DNA of 64,000 bases from Alitta virens. Its lineage: Eukaryota > Annelida > Polychaeta > Phyllodocida > Nereididae. The notes beneath the pieces are model-generated. The model was given only the letters and a program-made list of their open reading frames with translations, made no database searches and was not told the origin of the DNA. The stretch spans positions 18,651,162-18,715,161 of the forward strand of contig OW028581.1 in assembly GCA_932294295.1 (NCBI GenBank), in the 5' to 3' direction. Shown here piece by piece: positions 36,345 to 48,085 of the stretch. Made by a program: the position numbers and the translations under genes. Each line of letters begins with the position of its first letter. Within the stretch, counting starts at the first letter, position 1.

Positions 36345-37804
36345 GGATACTTGTTAAGAATTTGATGCAAATTTTAACTATACACAATAAAAGTTAACTG
36401 GGTGGTATCGGATTTTGTGGCGTCATTCAAATAAACATGTCAATGACTATCTTTGGCCATCATTGTAGCTTTTAAGTCATTAAAAGTTATATATTTGTAA
36501 TAAGTCAATCGTGTAATAATTGTTTGGTGACTGTTAAGTAGTTATCAAAGTTTTGTGCTAATAAGGGGTTTCATTTGAGTTGACTAATAGGTAGCTTCAA
36601 CAAGGTATGGATAGTTGTTCTGAGTAGTTTTGAAAAGTCTCTATTCATTTTACTATACCTATGGATTTGTTAATATTTCTCAATTAGACCTTATAATCAT
36701 AGGTGTCTCTTAAAGTGCTCTTATTATGTGTAAGGAACCCTGGGAGATATTCCTTACCTTATCTAAACGTGTACTTAAGACTTTATTCACCTTGGTTGCG
36801 ACCCAATTAGCGACCCCCTCCTTAAATATCATGCAGGTAGCAAGCAGTGATGTTCTTTAAGAAAAACACACTCAAGGCAAGGTCACAGTCTGATAATATT
36901 CCTTTTTTAAACACATCTTACATACAAAGAACACACCACCTGCCACAAGCATAGTAGCATAGGCCAGGTGCACGACAAAGAGAATGTTCATTTATACAAC
37001 ACTGCAGGTAAGCAAGATAAAGCATTTACAAAATACACACATGAAGACAAGAATTACATACATCAGGTATCACATTAAGACTTATTGGAATCAGTATTGC
37101 TGTCATTGTGTCTGTTATGTGCTGAGGCCCATATATGTTAAATTTTCGTTCTCTCTAATAAAGTAATTACATATGTAGAGTTTCAAGTTGTTGAAAATTT
37201 TGTCATCTTCTCTTTGGAGAATTACCTGTGACGAAGAAATGCACACAAATTTGTATTGTCCAATAATATATATTGTCTAATATCTCAGCCAAAAAGAATT
37301 TATAGATTGTTTTTGGTCATATCTTATTTCCAAACCAGGCATGTTGTAACAAAAAAAAAAAAAAAACACTAAAATCTTATTTCTTGTCATAATTACTTCC
37401 GAGAATTATAAAGGCGCAAAATTAATTTAAAAGATAAATAAACAACAGGATAAAAGCTACCAGAGGACGAGAATTCGATTAATAAGCATATTTTATTTCT
37501 ATAGCGATAGTATCTATGAAATATCCGCAAGCACTTTACATTGGGAATAGAAAATATAACATAAAATAAAAATCTAATTGTCAAATTAGCAAATCTATCA
37601 TTATCTTCAATGTGGTTGTTAAAGGCCAATGGCCGTAGAACTTATTGTATGGTGGCCTCATTGGTGAGGCCATGTATAAAGAAGGCCTTATAGATGGACT
37701 TTGTTTTAATTTTTCTGAGCTCTTAATATGATAGAAGTCGTCTTATTGGTTATATTTTGGTGTATATCCAGGTGTAGTGTTATACAGTGGAACCCTTCTT
37801 TGAG

Positions 37805-38137
37805 ACCACCATTAAGGCCATCTCACCATTAAGACCACCTCACCATTAAGGCCACCTCACCATTAAGGCCACCTCACCATTAAGACTGCCTCACCATTAA
37901 GGCCACCTCACCATTGAGACCACCTCACCATTAAGGCCACCTCACCATTAAGACCACCTCACCATTAAGACCACCTCACCATTAAGGCCACCTCACCATT
38001 AAGACCACCTCACCATTAAGGCCACCTCACCATTAAGACCACCTCACCATTAAGGCCATCTCACCATTTAAGGACAACTCACCATTAAGGCCAACTCACC
38101 ATTAAGGACAACTCACCATTAAGGCCACCTCACCACC
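37805..38137 (+). repeat. 17-bp minisatellite, about 19 copies
   Basis: The unit is CACCATTAAGGCCACCT with variants (AAGACC, GCCATCT, GGACAACT). A CAGTGGAACCC-type element end lies just before it at about 37,785, so the array may have grown inside a small DNA transposon. Confidence 0.9.
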
Positions 38138-38791
38138 CTTTTTTGGGCACCAGATTATATTCATTCCATACCTCAATATTATGGCCATCTCACCATTAAT
38201 ACCAGTAATATTTGCACCAGTTGTTGCCTAATTGTCATGTGTGACGATATTCAAACTCATTGCAGTTACACTGAACATAATTATGCAAATTTAAGAATTA
38301 TACTTTTGTTTGACTTTTAATGAGTAAATGATATTCACTAATAACTCACATTACCATTAGTCATATTCATGTCAATTAAATGCATATTTCAAATGACAGT
38401 TAACTTGGTGGTCACACCGGTGCATTATGTGCAATTAATTTTATGGCTGTTGACTAACAACTAATTTATGCATGTAATCAAAGCATGTAGCTGATAGAGA
38501 AAGTGTTCTAGTTTTACATACATGTAGGCATGTGTGCTTGTCAACTACTTGACAGGCTGATTTTATCTCAGCTATCTTCCAAACAGCTGTTTTCAGTCTT
38601 AACTGAGGAATTTTATTACATGTTTATGGTATATTTTCTTTCTTTCAGATATGCCATAATCAACAAAGGATATAAGAAAATGAACATAGTTATCTTTAAG
38701 CAGTCTAAATTGGTCATCAAAATAATATCATAAAGGTCATCTCAGTGGTTGGACTTCGTTTATTTCTGGTTTGATCCTCTGATCAACGAAC

Positions 38792-41700
38792 ATGGGGAAT
38801 GTGAACAAAGCAGCCAGTGTCAGAGAGACAAGGAAAAAGGTCAGTGCATTCAAAACATTTATTAGTTTATACTAACTTGCATGTAGAATCAAATGTTTGG
38901 AAGGCTCTGCAATAATTGTACACGTTGCCATGTCCTTTTCTGATGTCATGATTTTTTAATTATCTGGTGTTATGATATTATTGTCACTGTTTACAATTTA
39001 ATGGATCATTTAAGCATTCAGCAGGGACAAATGATGATGCAATGTGGATTTTGAATGGAACGTGATGCAGTTCTCTTTCTCAGGCCATCAATATATATGG
39101 GAAATATACAAATACACCCACCCAATAGCTTGTTTCCGTAGTCTGTAGTGACTGTAGAGACCTGCGCGGGCATCAAAATTCTGCCCACTCCTGTCCCGCG
39201 TCATGCCCGCGGGCATTTTTGCCCACAAGATCCGAGCCCGCTAGTGCCCGCACTCATGAAACTCCATTTTTTTTATTATAAATTTATAATTTCCACACCA
39301 TGAATCTGTACCCTAGATAAGGTCATCAAAGCTCTGGAAAGGACGAACAGTCATCCCAAAGTAGGGCTATAGGTTATCAATTATTTTTCAGCTAGGTTTA
39401 GAGTAAGCCTCCATAACCTCAGGATATAGACATGAAACCCAAAAATTACCCTTAGAAATTAGAATATGTGAAAAAGGTACCAGGAATGTACTCCCACACA
39501 TTGAGAAAAATACCTTTTAAATATCTCTTTACTTGTGTATTTGTCTATGTATCAATGTTTGAAATGTGTGTCTCTTTGTGTAAATAAATGTATTTGTGAA
39601 AATATTTATTTATGTGTTTGTGTATATGGATTTGGTAAATAAACTCTCTCTCTGTCTCTCTCTGTCGGTCGGTTTCTCTGTATCTCTGTCTGTCTGTATG
39701 TCTCTCTCTGTCTCTGTCTCTCTCTGCTTAATACCCCATTATGCTTTAATGTATCATGTACCATTTTCTTTTGCTAATTAGGACCAGTAATCAATAAGTT
39801 AAAGAAACAATTTTGTTCGAAATTTTTCTAATTATAATGCAGTGATGTGTAGTTGTTGTAGGCTATTTTATTTTATTAATTTTTTCATTATGCATGACGA
39901 ATGTTTCTCACCATAATGCAAAAACGTCAATAAAATACTATATAATAAAAAATTTATTGTCATATATAGCATTCTGTAGGCTACTGTCCACATCCGTCTG
40001 CTGTGGATTGGTGATAATCCAAACCGGTTCCTTTGCCTGATGTGATAAATGACCTGATGCTGATGCTCTAATTTATGTTAGTAAGGTTACAGTCAAAATA
40101 TTGTCATTTTTCCATTCCAGGTGAAAATGATGTTGAGGGAACACCAGCGAACAATGATGGCGACAATGAGGGGAAGTTTACAAAGCCTCAACTCTTCACA
40201 GAGACAAAGCGTGCTCGATGTCAGCATCCGAAGCTATGGTAAATCTTATTTTTAATGGATGATATTTTTACTGTATATAAGTCGCACTCTGGGCTTCCAA
40301 CCGCTGGGTCCCGGGTTCGATTCCCGGTCGAGCCTAAGTTGGATAGCTGTTTCATCCTTCATCTCATTGCCATGGTCTCTGCCTGTCCTAATTAGCCCAA
40401 CTGGTGCAGACATGCAGGACGTAAAGCCCTAATCACACACACACACACACACTGTATATAAGTCTGTCGCAGTTACTAGATTACTTATTTGTTGCCCGTA
40501 ATGTGACTACCATTCTAATTTACAGTCTGATTTGGTCCAGCATTGTATTTTTCTTGACCAGTCCCTGACATTTTTGTAAATTTTAATGATGATTTTTATC
40601 TATTAAATTATTTTACCTTCGCTCATCATATTTTCTGATGTTTCTTACAATTTAGACTTCAATATTACTATTACTACTTCTTGTATAAATTTACTTACCA
40701 ACAAGTCTATCATACCCAATGGAAGACCTCGAAGGTCCTGGGCCTCCACGCGGGGAGGGTGGAAACACTTGGGGTGAAGACGCAAACAATTATTGATTTT
40801 TTTTACATGCTTCTGGTTTCTACTACCAACTATAGATAATCAATCTTACCCTAGAGAGCCTCTACATAGCCCACTCAGGTGCTGATGAGGCGTTAAACAA
40901 TAACACTAACTAACTATACCCAATGGAAATATCTCTAGTGTATATTTTCTAATATTGGCTAATAAAGAACCTGATTCTAATTTACCTCACAAGTACAATT
41001 TGGCCTTCTGCAGAAAACTAAATAAAAACCAGGACAGCTTGTAAACACTGAAGTATGTATATATACACTTTACGTGTTTCATGAGTTCGAAGTTATAAAG
41101 CACTAAAACATGGTTGTTTTATGTGCTTAGAATTATTAATATATTAATTACCTCTTGATGTATCTCACCATAGAGTTGACCTTAAATGACATAAATTGAC
41201 CCAATCGACCTTGAACTTCATCATAGCAGTTAATAGAATGTTGTTACTGCTTGTTCAATCAAACTGACTACACTTGAGTCAAAGCAGCCCACCACAACTG
41301 ATCAAGTGACATAAGCAAGTGTGGGGTCAAAGCAAGCATTGTACTAGTGGGTGAAGGGCGGGGGCCTAGCTCAGAGGAAGCGCTCTGGGCTTCCAACCGC
41401 TGGGTCCCGGGTTTGATTCCCAGTCGAGCCTAAGTTGGATGGCTGTTTCATCCTTCATCTCATTGCCATGGTCTCTGCCTGTCCTAATTAGCCCAGCAGG
41501 TGCAGAAATACAGGACGTAAAGCCCTAATCACCCACCCACCCACTAGTGGGTGAGGAGGGGGGGGGCACGTAATAAATTAAAATATATAAAACTTGTAGT
41601 ACACTCGGCGACAGTGGATTTCACCATGACACTGAGATTCGCCACTCCCCTTAAACATGAATATAAACATTGCAAGGTCTTGATTTGCTAGCAAACTAAT

Positions 41701-44700
41701 TGTATACATCATTAACAGTGTTGTAAAATTGCAGCCGCCATCTTTAATGTGTTTATTGTAGTATTATGGGAGTGACGAATCTCAGTGTCGTGGCGAAATC
41801 CACTGTCGCCGAGTGTAAAACCATCTGGCCCCCATTTAGTTTTTAAGACCCTCCCTGGAATCAACAATTACTTGGGCAGACAACAGACTTGGGGATTAGC
41901 CAGTGCTTCTTGTACAGAATGACATCACATCAACACTTCCATAAATCTCATGTGTGAATTGTAGTCAGTTGTGGCGTGGGTGGGGGCCTAGCTCAGTGTT
42001 AGCGCGCTGGGCTTCCAACCACTGGGTCCCGGGTTCAATTCCTGTATGTTCCTATGTTGGATGGCTGTTTCATCCTTCGTCTCATTGCCATGGTCCCTAC
42101 CTGTCCTAATTAGCCCTTCAGGTGCAGAAATACAGGACGTAAAGCCCTAATCCACCACCACCACCATCAGTTTGATTGAATTCTCTGTAACAGCCAAAGC
42201 ATATGCTTGTTGTACCTTAGATATTAAATTAAAAAGTTAAAAACCAAATTAAAGGTATTTAGACTCATACAAGTATTGTTGTAACTGTATACAAAGAAAA
42301 TGCAGTGAAGATCACCCGCCAATTCCACACTGGCCAGCTCTGCTAAAGGTCACACGTTGGATTCCCAGCCTAGGCAGTCTTCATGAGCTACATCCCAATT
42401 TGATGTCAATCGCATGAGACATTAAATTGGAGGTGCATTGTACTGAGTTCCTATGCTGAGGCGAGTAAATGACCCACCCATGGGTATATTTGTAACATGG
42501 TGTGGACTCCAAGCCTTATTATCTGATCATGGCAGCTGGTTGTATACACATGCTAAGCGTCAAACCAGTAGCGTTGTGACCTTGACATTGACATCATGCA
42601 GTTGTTAACTGCAATCTAAAGCCACAATATATAATTTCTTGACACTTTGCAGAGGATGAGCATTCGGCATTTGTAACAGCAGCCCAGATGGGATGCATAG
42701 AGATGCTGGCGATGCTGCTGAACATTGGAGTTCCTGTAGACACCACTGATATGGGAGGATGGACAGCTCTGCATGCTGCATGTGATGCTGGCCACTTGCA
42801 GGTAAGCTTACACCAGATTCTGGCCAAATTTGTGTCTCACATTTAGAAGAGGTATCTATAAGTCTACTATTCTTTAATGGCTATTGCATAGTCTGCAAAC
42901 TGGTAGGGCTTGGGATTCGAGTCCTCATCTATATTGGCAAAATATGCATATATAATCCGTAGGGAGTTGAAAAAATCATGTCTTACTGGTCCTGCACCTG
43001 GTTCAGTGCAATATCAGTTCAGCTTCAGCCAAATGCAAGGAAGCATATTTCAGTTCATTTTGCATGTGCTCTTGCAACGTCATCATTGTTTTGAATTCTT
43101 GGTCATCCTTGTGCAGCGGGTCTTTGCAGTTTCATTTCTTGTTCTTAAATTTACCTTAAAAATCATGTGTGCAAGGGAAACTGTGAAGTCACCTGAATGC
43201 TCTGTTAACCTGTGCAATGAATAATTTTATTTAGAGGCAATTCATTTGATATTCACATAAAACTGAACACAAGATTCTCATTCAATGATCATTTCCTTCC
43301 AAAGGCAGTTGAACTTCTTCTCAATCACAACGCTCCTCACCAAGTTCGTACGGAACACAGGTCCACTCCTCTTCATGCCGCCAGCGCAAGAGGTCACCAT
43401 GATATCGTCTCGCTTTTGATTTCGAAAGGCGCAGATGTGAATGCTTCCAATGACAATGGGGCTACTCCCTTGTTTGATGCAGTGGAAGGTGGACATTTAG
43501 CTGCAAGTAACATTTCATCAGTTTATTATAATGGCCTCACCTGACACTTTATTACGGCTCTTCACTATTAAGGCAGTAACTATTACATATTTAAAACAAG
43601 ATTGTTGTCATTGGCTGCGCTGATGACAAAATCTAGTAATAAACAGTTTGGCAGCATGAAAATCAGTATGCCCTTAACAACAACAAATGCTGCAACAAAT
43701 TCTTCCAGTTTGGTTTGTTACATGCCACAGTTACTGACTTTCAGCACCAATCAATTTTCAGGTTACAGAACTACTGTTGCAACACAACGCAAACATCCAT
43801 CACAAAAAAGATGGCGGCTGGAGTGCTCTACACAAGGCATGTGAGATAGGTCGAAAGGATATTGTGATGTCTCTGATCTCTCATGGGGCAGATGTAAATG
43901 TTAGTCAGATGGATGGTATAACGTGTCTCTACAGCGCTGCTCATTTCGGCCATGTTGATGTCGTCGAGGCACTTCTCGATCAAAAGGCAGACGTCAATGG
44001 TCACAATAATGATGGAGTAACACCACTGCATCTAGCCGCTGCAGATGGCAGTGTTGCTGTCATTCATCTTTTAATGATGCGTAAGTGGTTTAAGTACACC
44101 TTAGAACTTAATTGTTTCTGTTCAGCAGTGTTCGAAATAAGTAGGTCTGTCATTTCTGATCGGGAATTTTTTTAAGTGGGACTGGGAGATTTAAGGGTCT
44201 GATTTTATAGTAATATAAAAGGGGGTGGGAGCCTAGCTCAGTGGTAGCGTGCTGGGCTTCCAACCACTGGGTTCCGGGTTTAATTCCCGGTCGAGCCTAT
44301 GTTGGATGGCTGTTTCATCCTTCGTCTCATTGCCATGGTCCCTTCCTGTCCTAATTAGCCCATCAGGTGCAGAAATACAGGAAAATAGGAAAGCCCACCA
44401 CCACCTTTTATGGCCCCAGTCCGAATACTGCTGTTCTGCGCTATCATTCAGAATATGTACACTGTGTATGGAGTATTTTGTGTAGTGATGGTAACCAATT
44501 TACCACTAGGTTCAGGTATTGTAATTCTTCAACTACTTTTGGAAGAGAACTACAGTTTCATTGACTCAATTATTTCTTGTTACCAGATGGAGCAAATGTC
44601 AAACAAACTACAGTAGAAGGAGACACTCCACTGATGGCTGCAGTCAACTGCGAGCAAGATGAAGCCATATTGGAACTTATTAAATACGGATCTTCGGTGA

Positions 44701-45212
44701 ACACGGTCAATGAAGAGATTGGTTGGGCTCCTCTTCATCTTGCGGCTAGTATTGGAAGTGAAACCCTGGCAAAATTACTTCTCGACCAGGGGGCAGATAT
44801 CAATCTTTTGGTCACAACTGGTGCTGGTGCACCTTTGCATGTGGCCGCAGGATCAGGGTCGGATAATATCGTGAGATTGTTACTGGAAAAAGGCGTCACA
44901 ATCGACTTGAGGGATGACTGTGGTTGTTCGGCTTTGCATTATGCAGCACAACATGGTCACGTCTACGTAGTTGAGACACTGCTTAATGCAGGTGCTGACA
45001 TCAACTTGCAACAAAATGAAGGGGCCACCAGCCTTTACTTGGCAACTTACTTTGGCCAAGCTGATGTTGTTGAAACTCTTATCAATTTTGGAGCCAATAT
45101 TGAAATGCCGGACATGTCTGGCTGGACGCCTTTGGATGTTGCTCGACAAACGAATAACTGGTACTTGGAACGTCTACTGGAAGACACCGGCCAGTCTATT
45201 ACTTTTATCTGA
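38792..45212 (+). CDS. Ankyrin-repeat protein, about 13 repeats, 485 residues
   Basis: Ankyrin repeats are protein-binding scaffolds; the partner here is unknown. Six exons join in phase: 38792-38839 (ATG), 40121-40238, 42653-42801, 43305-43502, 43762-44080 and 44587-45212 (TGA). The N-terminal ~55 residues are basic and lack repeats (MGNVNKAAS start). From exon 3 on I count 13 ankyrin repeats, with TALHAAC, TPLHAAS, TPLFDAV, SALHKAC, TPLHLAA, APLHLAA, SALHYAA and TPLDVAR at the repeat starts. No SOCS box, kinase or membrane segment follows; the protein ends just after the last repeat. Intron 4 appears to be GC-AG (donor GCAAGT at 43,503), the only reading that keeps both the frame and the 33-residue repeat. 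Exon 1 is the least certain because it is short. A candidate AATAAA is at 45,960. Confidence 0.88.
39155..39260. repeat. GC-rich CCCGC-repeat patch, probable transposon remnant
   Basis: GCGCGGGCATC, CATGCCCGCGGGCATT and AGCCCGCTAGTGCCCGC lie close together in otherwise AT-rich intron 1 of the ankyrin gene. The clustered GCCCGC motifs in both orientations resemble the subterminal repeats of DNA transposons. Confidence 0.4.
39636..39726. repeat. CT-rich simple repeat
   Basis: Imperfect (TCTG/TCTC)n tract in ankyrin gene intron 1. Confidence 0.85.
40284..40450 (+). mobile_element. tRNA-derived SINE, copy 4 (5'-truncated)
   Basis: It begins after the A box (GCACTCTGGGCTTCC), keeps the B box and tail and ends in (AC)n. 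A 14-bp duplication ACTGTATATAAGTC flanks it (40,270-40,283 and 40,451-40,464). It lies in ankyrin gene intron 2. Confidence 0.9.
40725..40915 (+). mobile_element. Miniature LINE derivative: 5' end joined to 3' end
   Basis: About 55 bp matching the extreme 5' end of the 26,497-30,600 LINE (CGAAGGTCCTGGGCCTCC, up to GGGGTGAAG at 40,779) is fused directly to its last ~135 bp (from CAATTATTGATTTTTT to GGCGTTAAACAATAAC). Roughly 3.9 kb of coding sequence is missing. An exact 13-bp duplication ATACCCAATGGAA flanks it (40,712-40,724 and 40,916-40,928), so it inserted in this form. At ~190 bp it is SINE-sized. Confidence 0.85.
41355..41542 (+). mobile_element. tRNA-derived SINE, copy 5
   Basis: Full-length head, body and tail ending CACCCACCCACCC. 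The flanking 12-bp repeat is ACTAGTGGGTGA (41,343-41,354 and 41,543-41,554). It lies in ankyrin gene intron 2. Confidence 0.9.
41602..41815. mobile_element. TA-flanked MITE with ~46-bp inverted repeats
   Basis: The ends CACTCGGCGACAGTGGATTT and its inverted copy extend about 46 bp with few mismatches. TA lies on each side (41,600-41,601; 41,816-41,817), as for Tc1/mariner insertions. The interior has no coding capacity. It lies in ankyrin gene intron 2. Confidence 0.85.
41975..42166 (+). mobile_element. tRNA-derived SINE, copy 6
   Basis: Full-length copy of the variant subtype (TAGCTCAGTGTTAGCGCGC, CCAACCACTGGG) with a (CCA)n tail. The B box is partly decayed. The target duplication is not clear (TCAGTT only). 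Confidence 0.8.
42315..42545 (+). repeat. Dispersed repeat family B, copy 3
   Basis: TTCATGAGCTACATCCCA, GAGACATTAAATTGGAGG and AACATGGTGTGGACTCCAAG match the other family B copies in the opposite orientation. A decayed B box (GTTGGATTCCC) lies at its start. It lies just upstream of ankyrin exon 3. Confidence 0.6.
44221..44406 (+). mobile_element. tRNA-derived SINE, copy 7
   Basis: Variant subtype (GTGGTAGCGTGCTGGGC, CCAACCACTGGG) with a CCACCACC tail and a damaged terminal motif (ACAGGAAAATAGGAAAGCCC). It lies in ankyrin gene intron 5. Confidence 0.85.
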
Positions 45213-45381
45213 GATCTTCTGACCTGAGTTTTATTTGACTGACACTAAAAGACCGTATTTAACTGGTGTGATGACTGAAAAAACGTTTCTATTGACTGGT
45301 GGTACCTGCATAAACTGATCTGAAAACTTCATGTTTCTTTATATTGGAAAAAAAAAAGGACTTTGGTCACTCAAGTGATGT

Positions 45382-45801
45382 ACAGTTAGTTTCATAAATA
45401 CATATGTATATCGATTTTAGACAGCTGTAGCAACCTATTTCTGGCTGTAGCTATAACTGGCTAAAGCCAGCCACTTCTGTCTACTCCTAGCTTATAGTCG
45501 GCTTTCACCTACTACCATTGAAAAAATATAAACTTTGGTAAATGTCACAAATTTAATAAACATATATATCATAAATATGTGTGTGCAATAGAGATGCATC
45601 TTTTCAACAAAAACAAAAAAAGACATACGTGTAACTCTCAACTTAAGCACCAACTGATGCTGCATGTACTTTTAGATCTGGCTTTGAGTAGCCAGCTATA
45701 GCCAAACAGTTCCATTTAGTGGCAGGTAGCATCATATAGCAGAAGTTGTCTGGCTTTGTCTAGGTTCAATTTGACAGGCATTTTTTTTATTGGCACTAAC
45801 C
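45382..45801 (-). mobile_element. MITE, family with AGTTAGTTTCAT ends, copy 3
   Basis: The left end ACAGTTAGTTTCATAAAT and right part CAATTTGACAGGCATT are the reverse of the copies at 26,109 and 34,239. It is about 110 bp longer, with an extra AT-rich insert around 45,560-45,670. It lies in the ankyrin gene 3' region. Confidence 0.65.
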
Positions 45802-46042
45802 AGCTGAAGTGCTTTGTGATAAATTCGATGTCATTAAAAAGACTGTTTTGTACGTTAATGATTTTCTTATCACTATTATTTGTATTATTTTCTCTGCATA
45901 TTTTCAGTGTTATACTCTCCAACTTGTAATCTCATGCCTAGATCTTGATATAAATTTGTAATAAAAATAACAAAGATTTGGTAAGCTAGGTTGTGTCTGA
46001 TACTCCTGTTTGTCAATTATCGGACTTTATCAAAGACACAAC

Positions 46043-46384
46043 CAGGGGCGTCGATTTCTCTTGACGGTTGGGGGGGATACTTTGTCTGTCCCAATGTGAC
46101 TTTCCTTCGCTCGTAAAAGTATTAGCAGTTAATGCGCGGACACTGACCAAGATTTAAATTAATGGTGGATCATTTATACCAAACTTATAAACTTGTACTG
46201 ATATTGGTATTAAGTGTGAAGCTGTTTAACAAAGCACAAATGTTCCAAAACAAAAATGTGAAAAAGGGTAATTTTCATTGTGAATTTCAGGGGGGGGGGG
46301 ATGATTGCATTGATCATCCCCCTCCCTTTCTCAGAAAGTGGGCGGTATATATCCCCCACATCCCCCCCTGAATTGACGCCCCTG
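46043..46384. mobile_element. hAT-type MITE with exact 8-bp target duplication
   Basis: Terminal CAGGGGCGTCGATT and inverted CAGGGGCGTCAATT ends, flanked by GACACAAC on both sides (46,035-46,042 and 46,385-46,392). CAGGGGCG ends and 8-bp duplications are typical of hAT. G- and C-runs lie inside both arms. Confidence 0.85.
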
Positions 46385-47370
46385 GACACAACGATTCACT
46401 GATCATATCAATAAAAGGAGGCACCCGCTGTCTGGGACCATAAGATTCAAAATAAATTTCCACCTGCTTTTCGGTCATATTTTGCCACAAATAACATCAA
46501 CTTCCAAGCTGATCAGAACACTTGTGGAGAAAAAAAAACTTCCAAGTTTGTTTTATTCTCCATTGTAATTTCTGCTGCTTCTTTGTGACCATAACAAATG
46601 GCCATAATGATGACAAAATGGCAAAAAATATCATGGCATAGATAGGAATTTGACGTTAATTTGTACTTTTTGGTTATATTTATATTTTGTGCGATGACGA
46701 CTCCATGACATGTATGTAAAAAAAAAAAAAAAAAAAGAAAACAAAACAAACAAACAAGTGGACATTTATTTTAGATTATGCTGTAGTGATAACTCATTCA
46801 TCATTGACAGCGAGTGTGAACACCCCCAGCCCTGAAAGTTTCTTTAATGATCCACAACAAAGAACCAACAATTTCATTACAACCAATTTCATAGATATAT
46901 TGGTTGAAGGTTGTCTTACCAAAGGGAGTCCTGGATTCACATGACGTCCTGTGGCTTTTAGTCTGTGAGATCTGTCATTTCACTCATTATGTAATTGTAC
47001 TGGTAGTTACAGAGAACTTTTAAAATTCCTAATTTGAACTGTTATCCTATTTTGTATTTAACAACATATTTTATAAGGGTGAATCACTCAGTAAATGTAC
47101 CGCTAAAAACGATACAGAATGTGCACGAAACTAGATAGTCTATGTAAAGAACAGATATAAAATATACAAGTAGTAAAGTATAGTTAATGATCTACCAGTT
47201 CCTTGAAACTGTCATGGCTACTCACTGTGTATACTCCTTTTTGTTTAAAACTGAAACTGAATATCAGTTATTTCTTCGGTATAATTTGGTGAAAGGTTCC
47301 AATTATTTGCACCTGAATAAATAAACTTCTTTTGGCAATGTCATTTTTAGGAGAAAAAAAAAAGGTTTGG

Positions 47371-47565
47371 GGCGGGGGCCTAGCTCAGAGGTAGCGCTCA
47401 AGGCTTCCAACTGCTGGGTCCTGGGTTCGATTCCCGGTCGAGCCTTAGTTGGATGGCTGTTTCCTCCTTCGTCTCATTGCCATGGTCTCTGCCTGTCCTA
47501 ATTAGCCCAACTGGTGCAGAAATACAGGACGTAAAGCCCTAATCACACACACACACACACACACT
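47371..47565 (+). mobile_element. tRNA-derived SINE, copy 8
   Basis: Full-length head (TAGCTCAGAGGTAGCG, GGTTCGATTCCC), body and ACAGGACGTAAAGCCC tail ending in (AC)n. A target duplication is not obvious in the A-rich flanks. Confidence 0.85.
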
Positions 47566-48085
47566 TTAAGGAAAAGGAATGTACATTTATGTAATGGCTT
47601 CTGGTGTTAACATTTCTAATTTCGACATCAATAATAATATATCATCCATGTTGGCAGTAAATTTGTTATAGTAACATAATCTTTGTTCTCATTTCGTCAA
47701 GTGTTTAACAGTTCCCAACTGCACTCTATGCAAGACCTGTGACAGAAATCTCATAGAGTTTGGTGTCGTCTTCAGTGCTAAAAAAAATACATAAAAATGT
47801 ACCTAACATGAACGATGATGTTACAGAGAAACTGACAGTGGCCACTATTATCATTTTCCATCAGAACACAAACTTCACTAGTGAAGTGCTCATGTTGACA
47901 ATTTGAGGAGCACGCCACAGTTTGTTAACTGTAAATATTATTGTCTTGGTTTTAAGATTACCTATTTGTAGGGAAATACAAGTTGTCACATCTTGGTCAG
48001 ATACAAGTTTTGTTCTGAATGCACTGTAGCCTATTCCTTCAATCCATCCAGTGAGGAAATAGATGATGAAAACTTGCTACAGTGA

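Larger units (their letters stand above)
34516..38791. other. Repeat-rich intergenic region before the ankyrin gene
   Basis: Apart from the two SINEs, the tRNA-like sequence and the 17-bp minisatellite listed separately, I see no coding exon. AT-rich unique DNA fills 35,200-36,120 and 36,360-37,780. GCAAGCACTTTACATTGGG near 37,528 looks like a dispersed-repeat tail. Confidence 0.45.

Noticed and set aside
36984..37166. Plus-strand frame of 60 codons
   Set aside because: Short, no homology recognised, AT-rich context.
43602..43844. Alternative frame across the ankyrin exon 5 acceptor
   Set aside because: Starts in the intron and breaks the ankyrin repeat pattern; a shadow frame.
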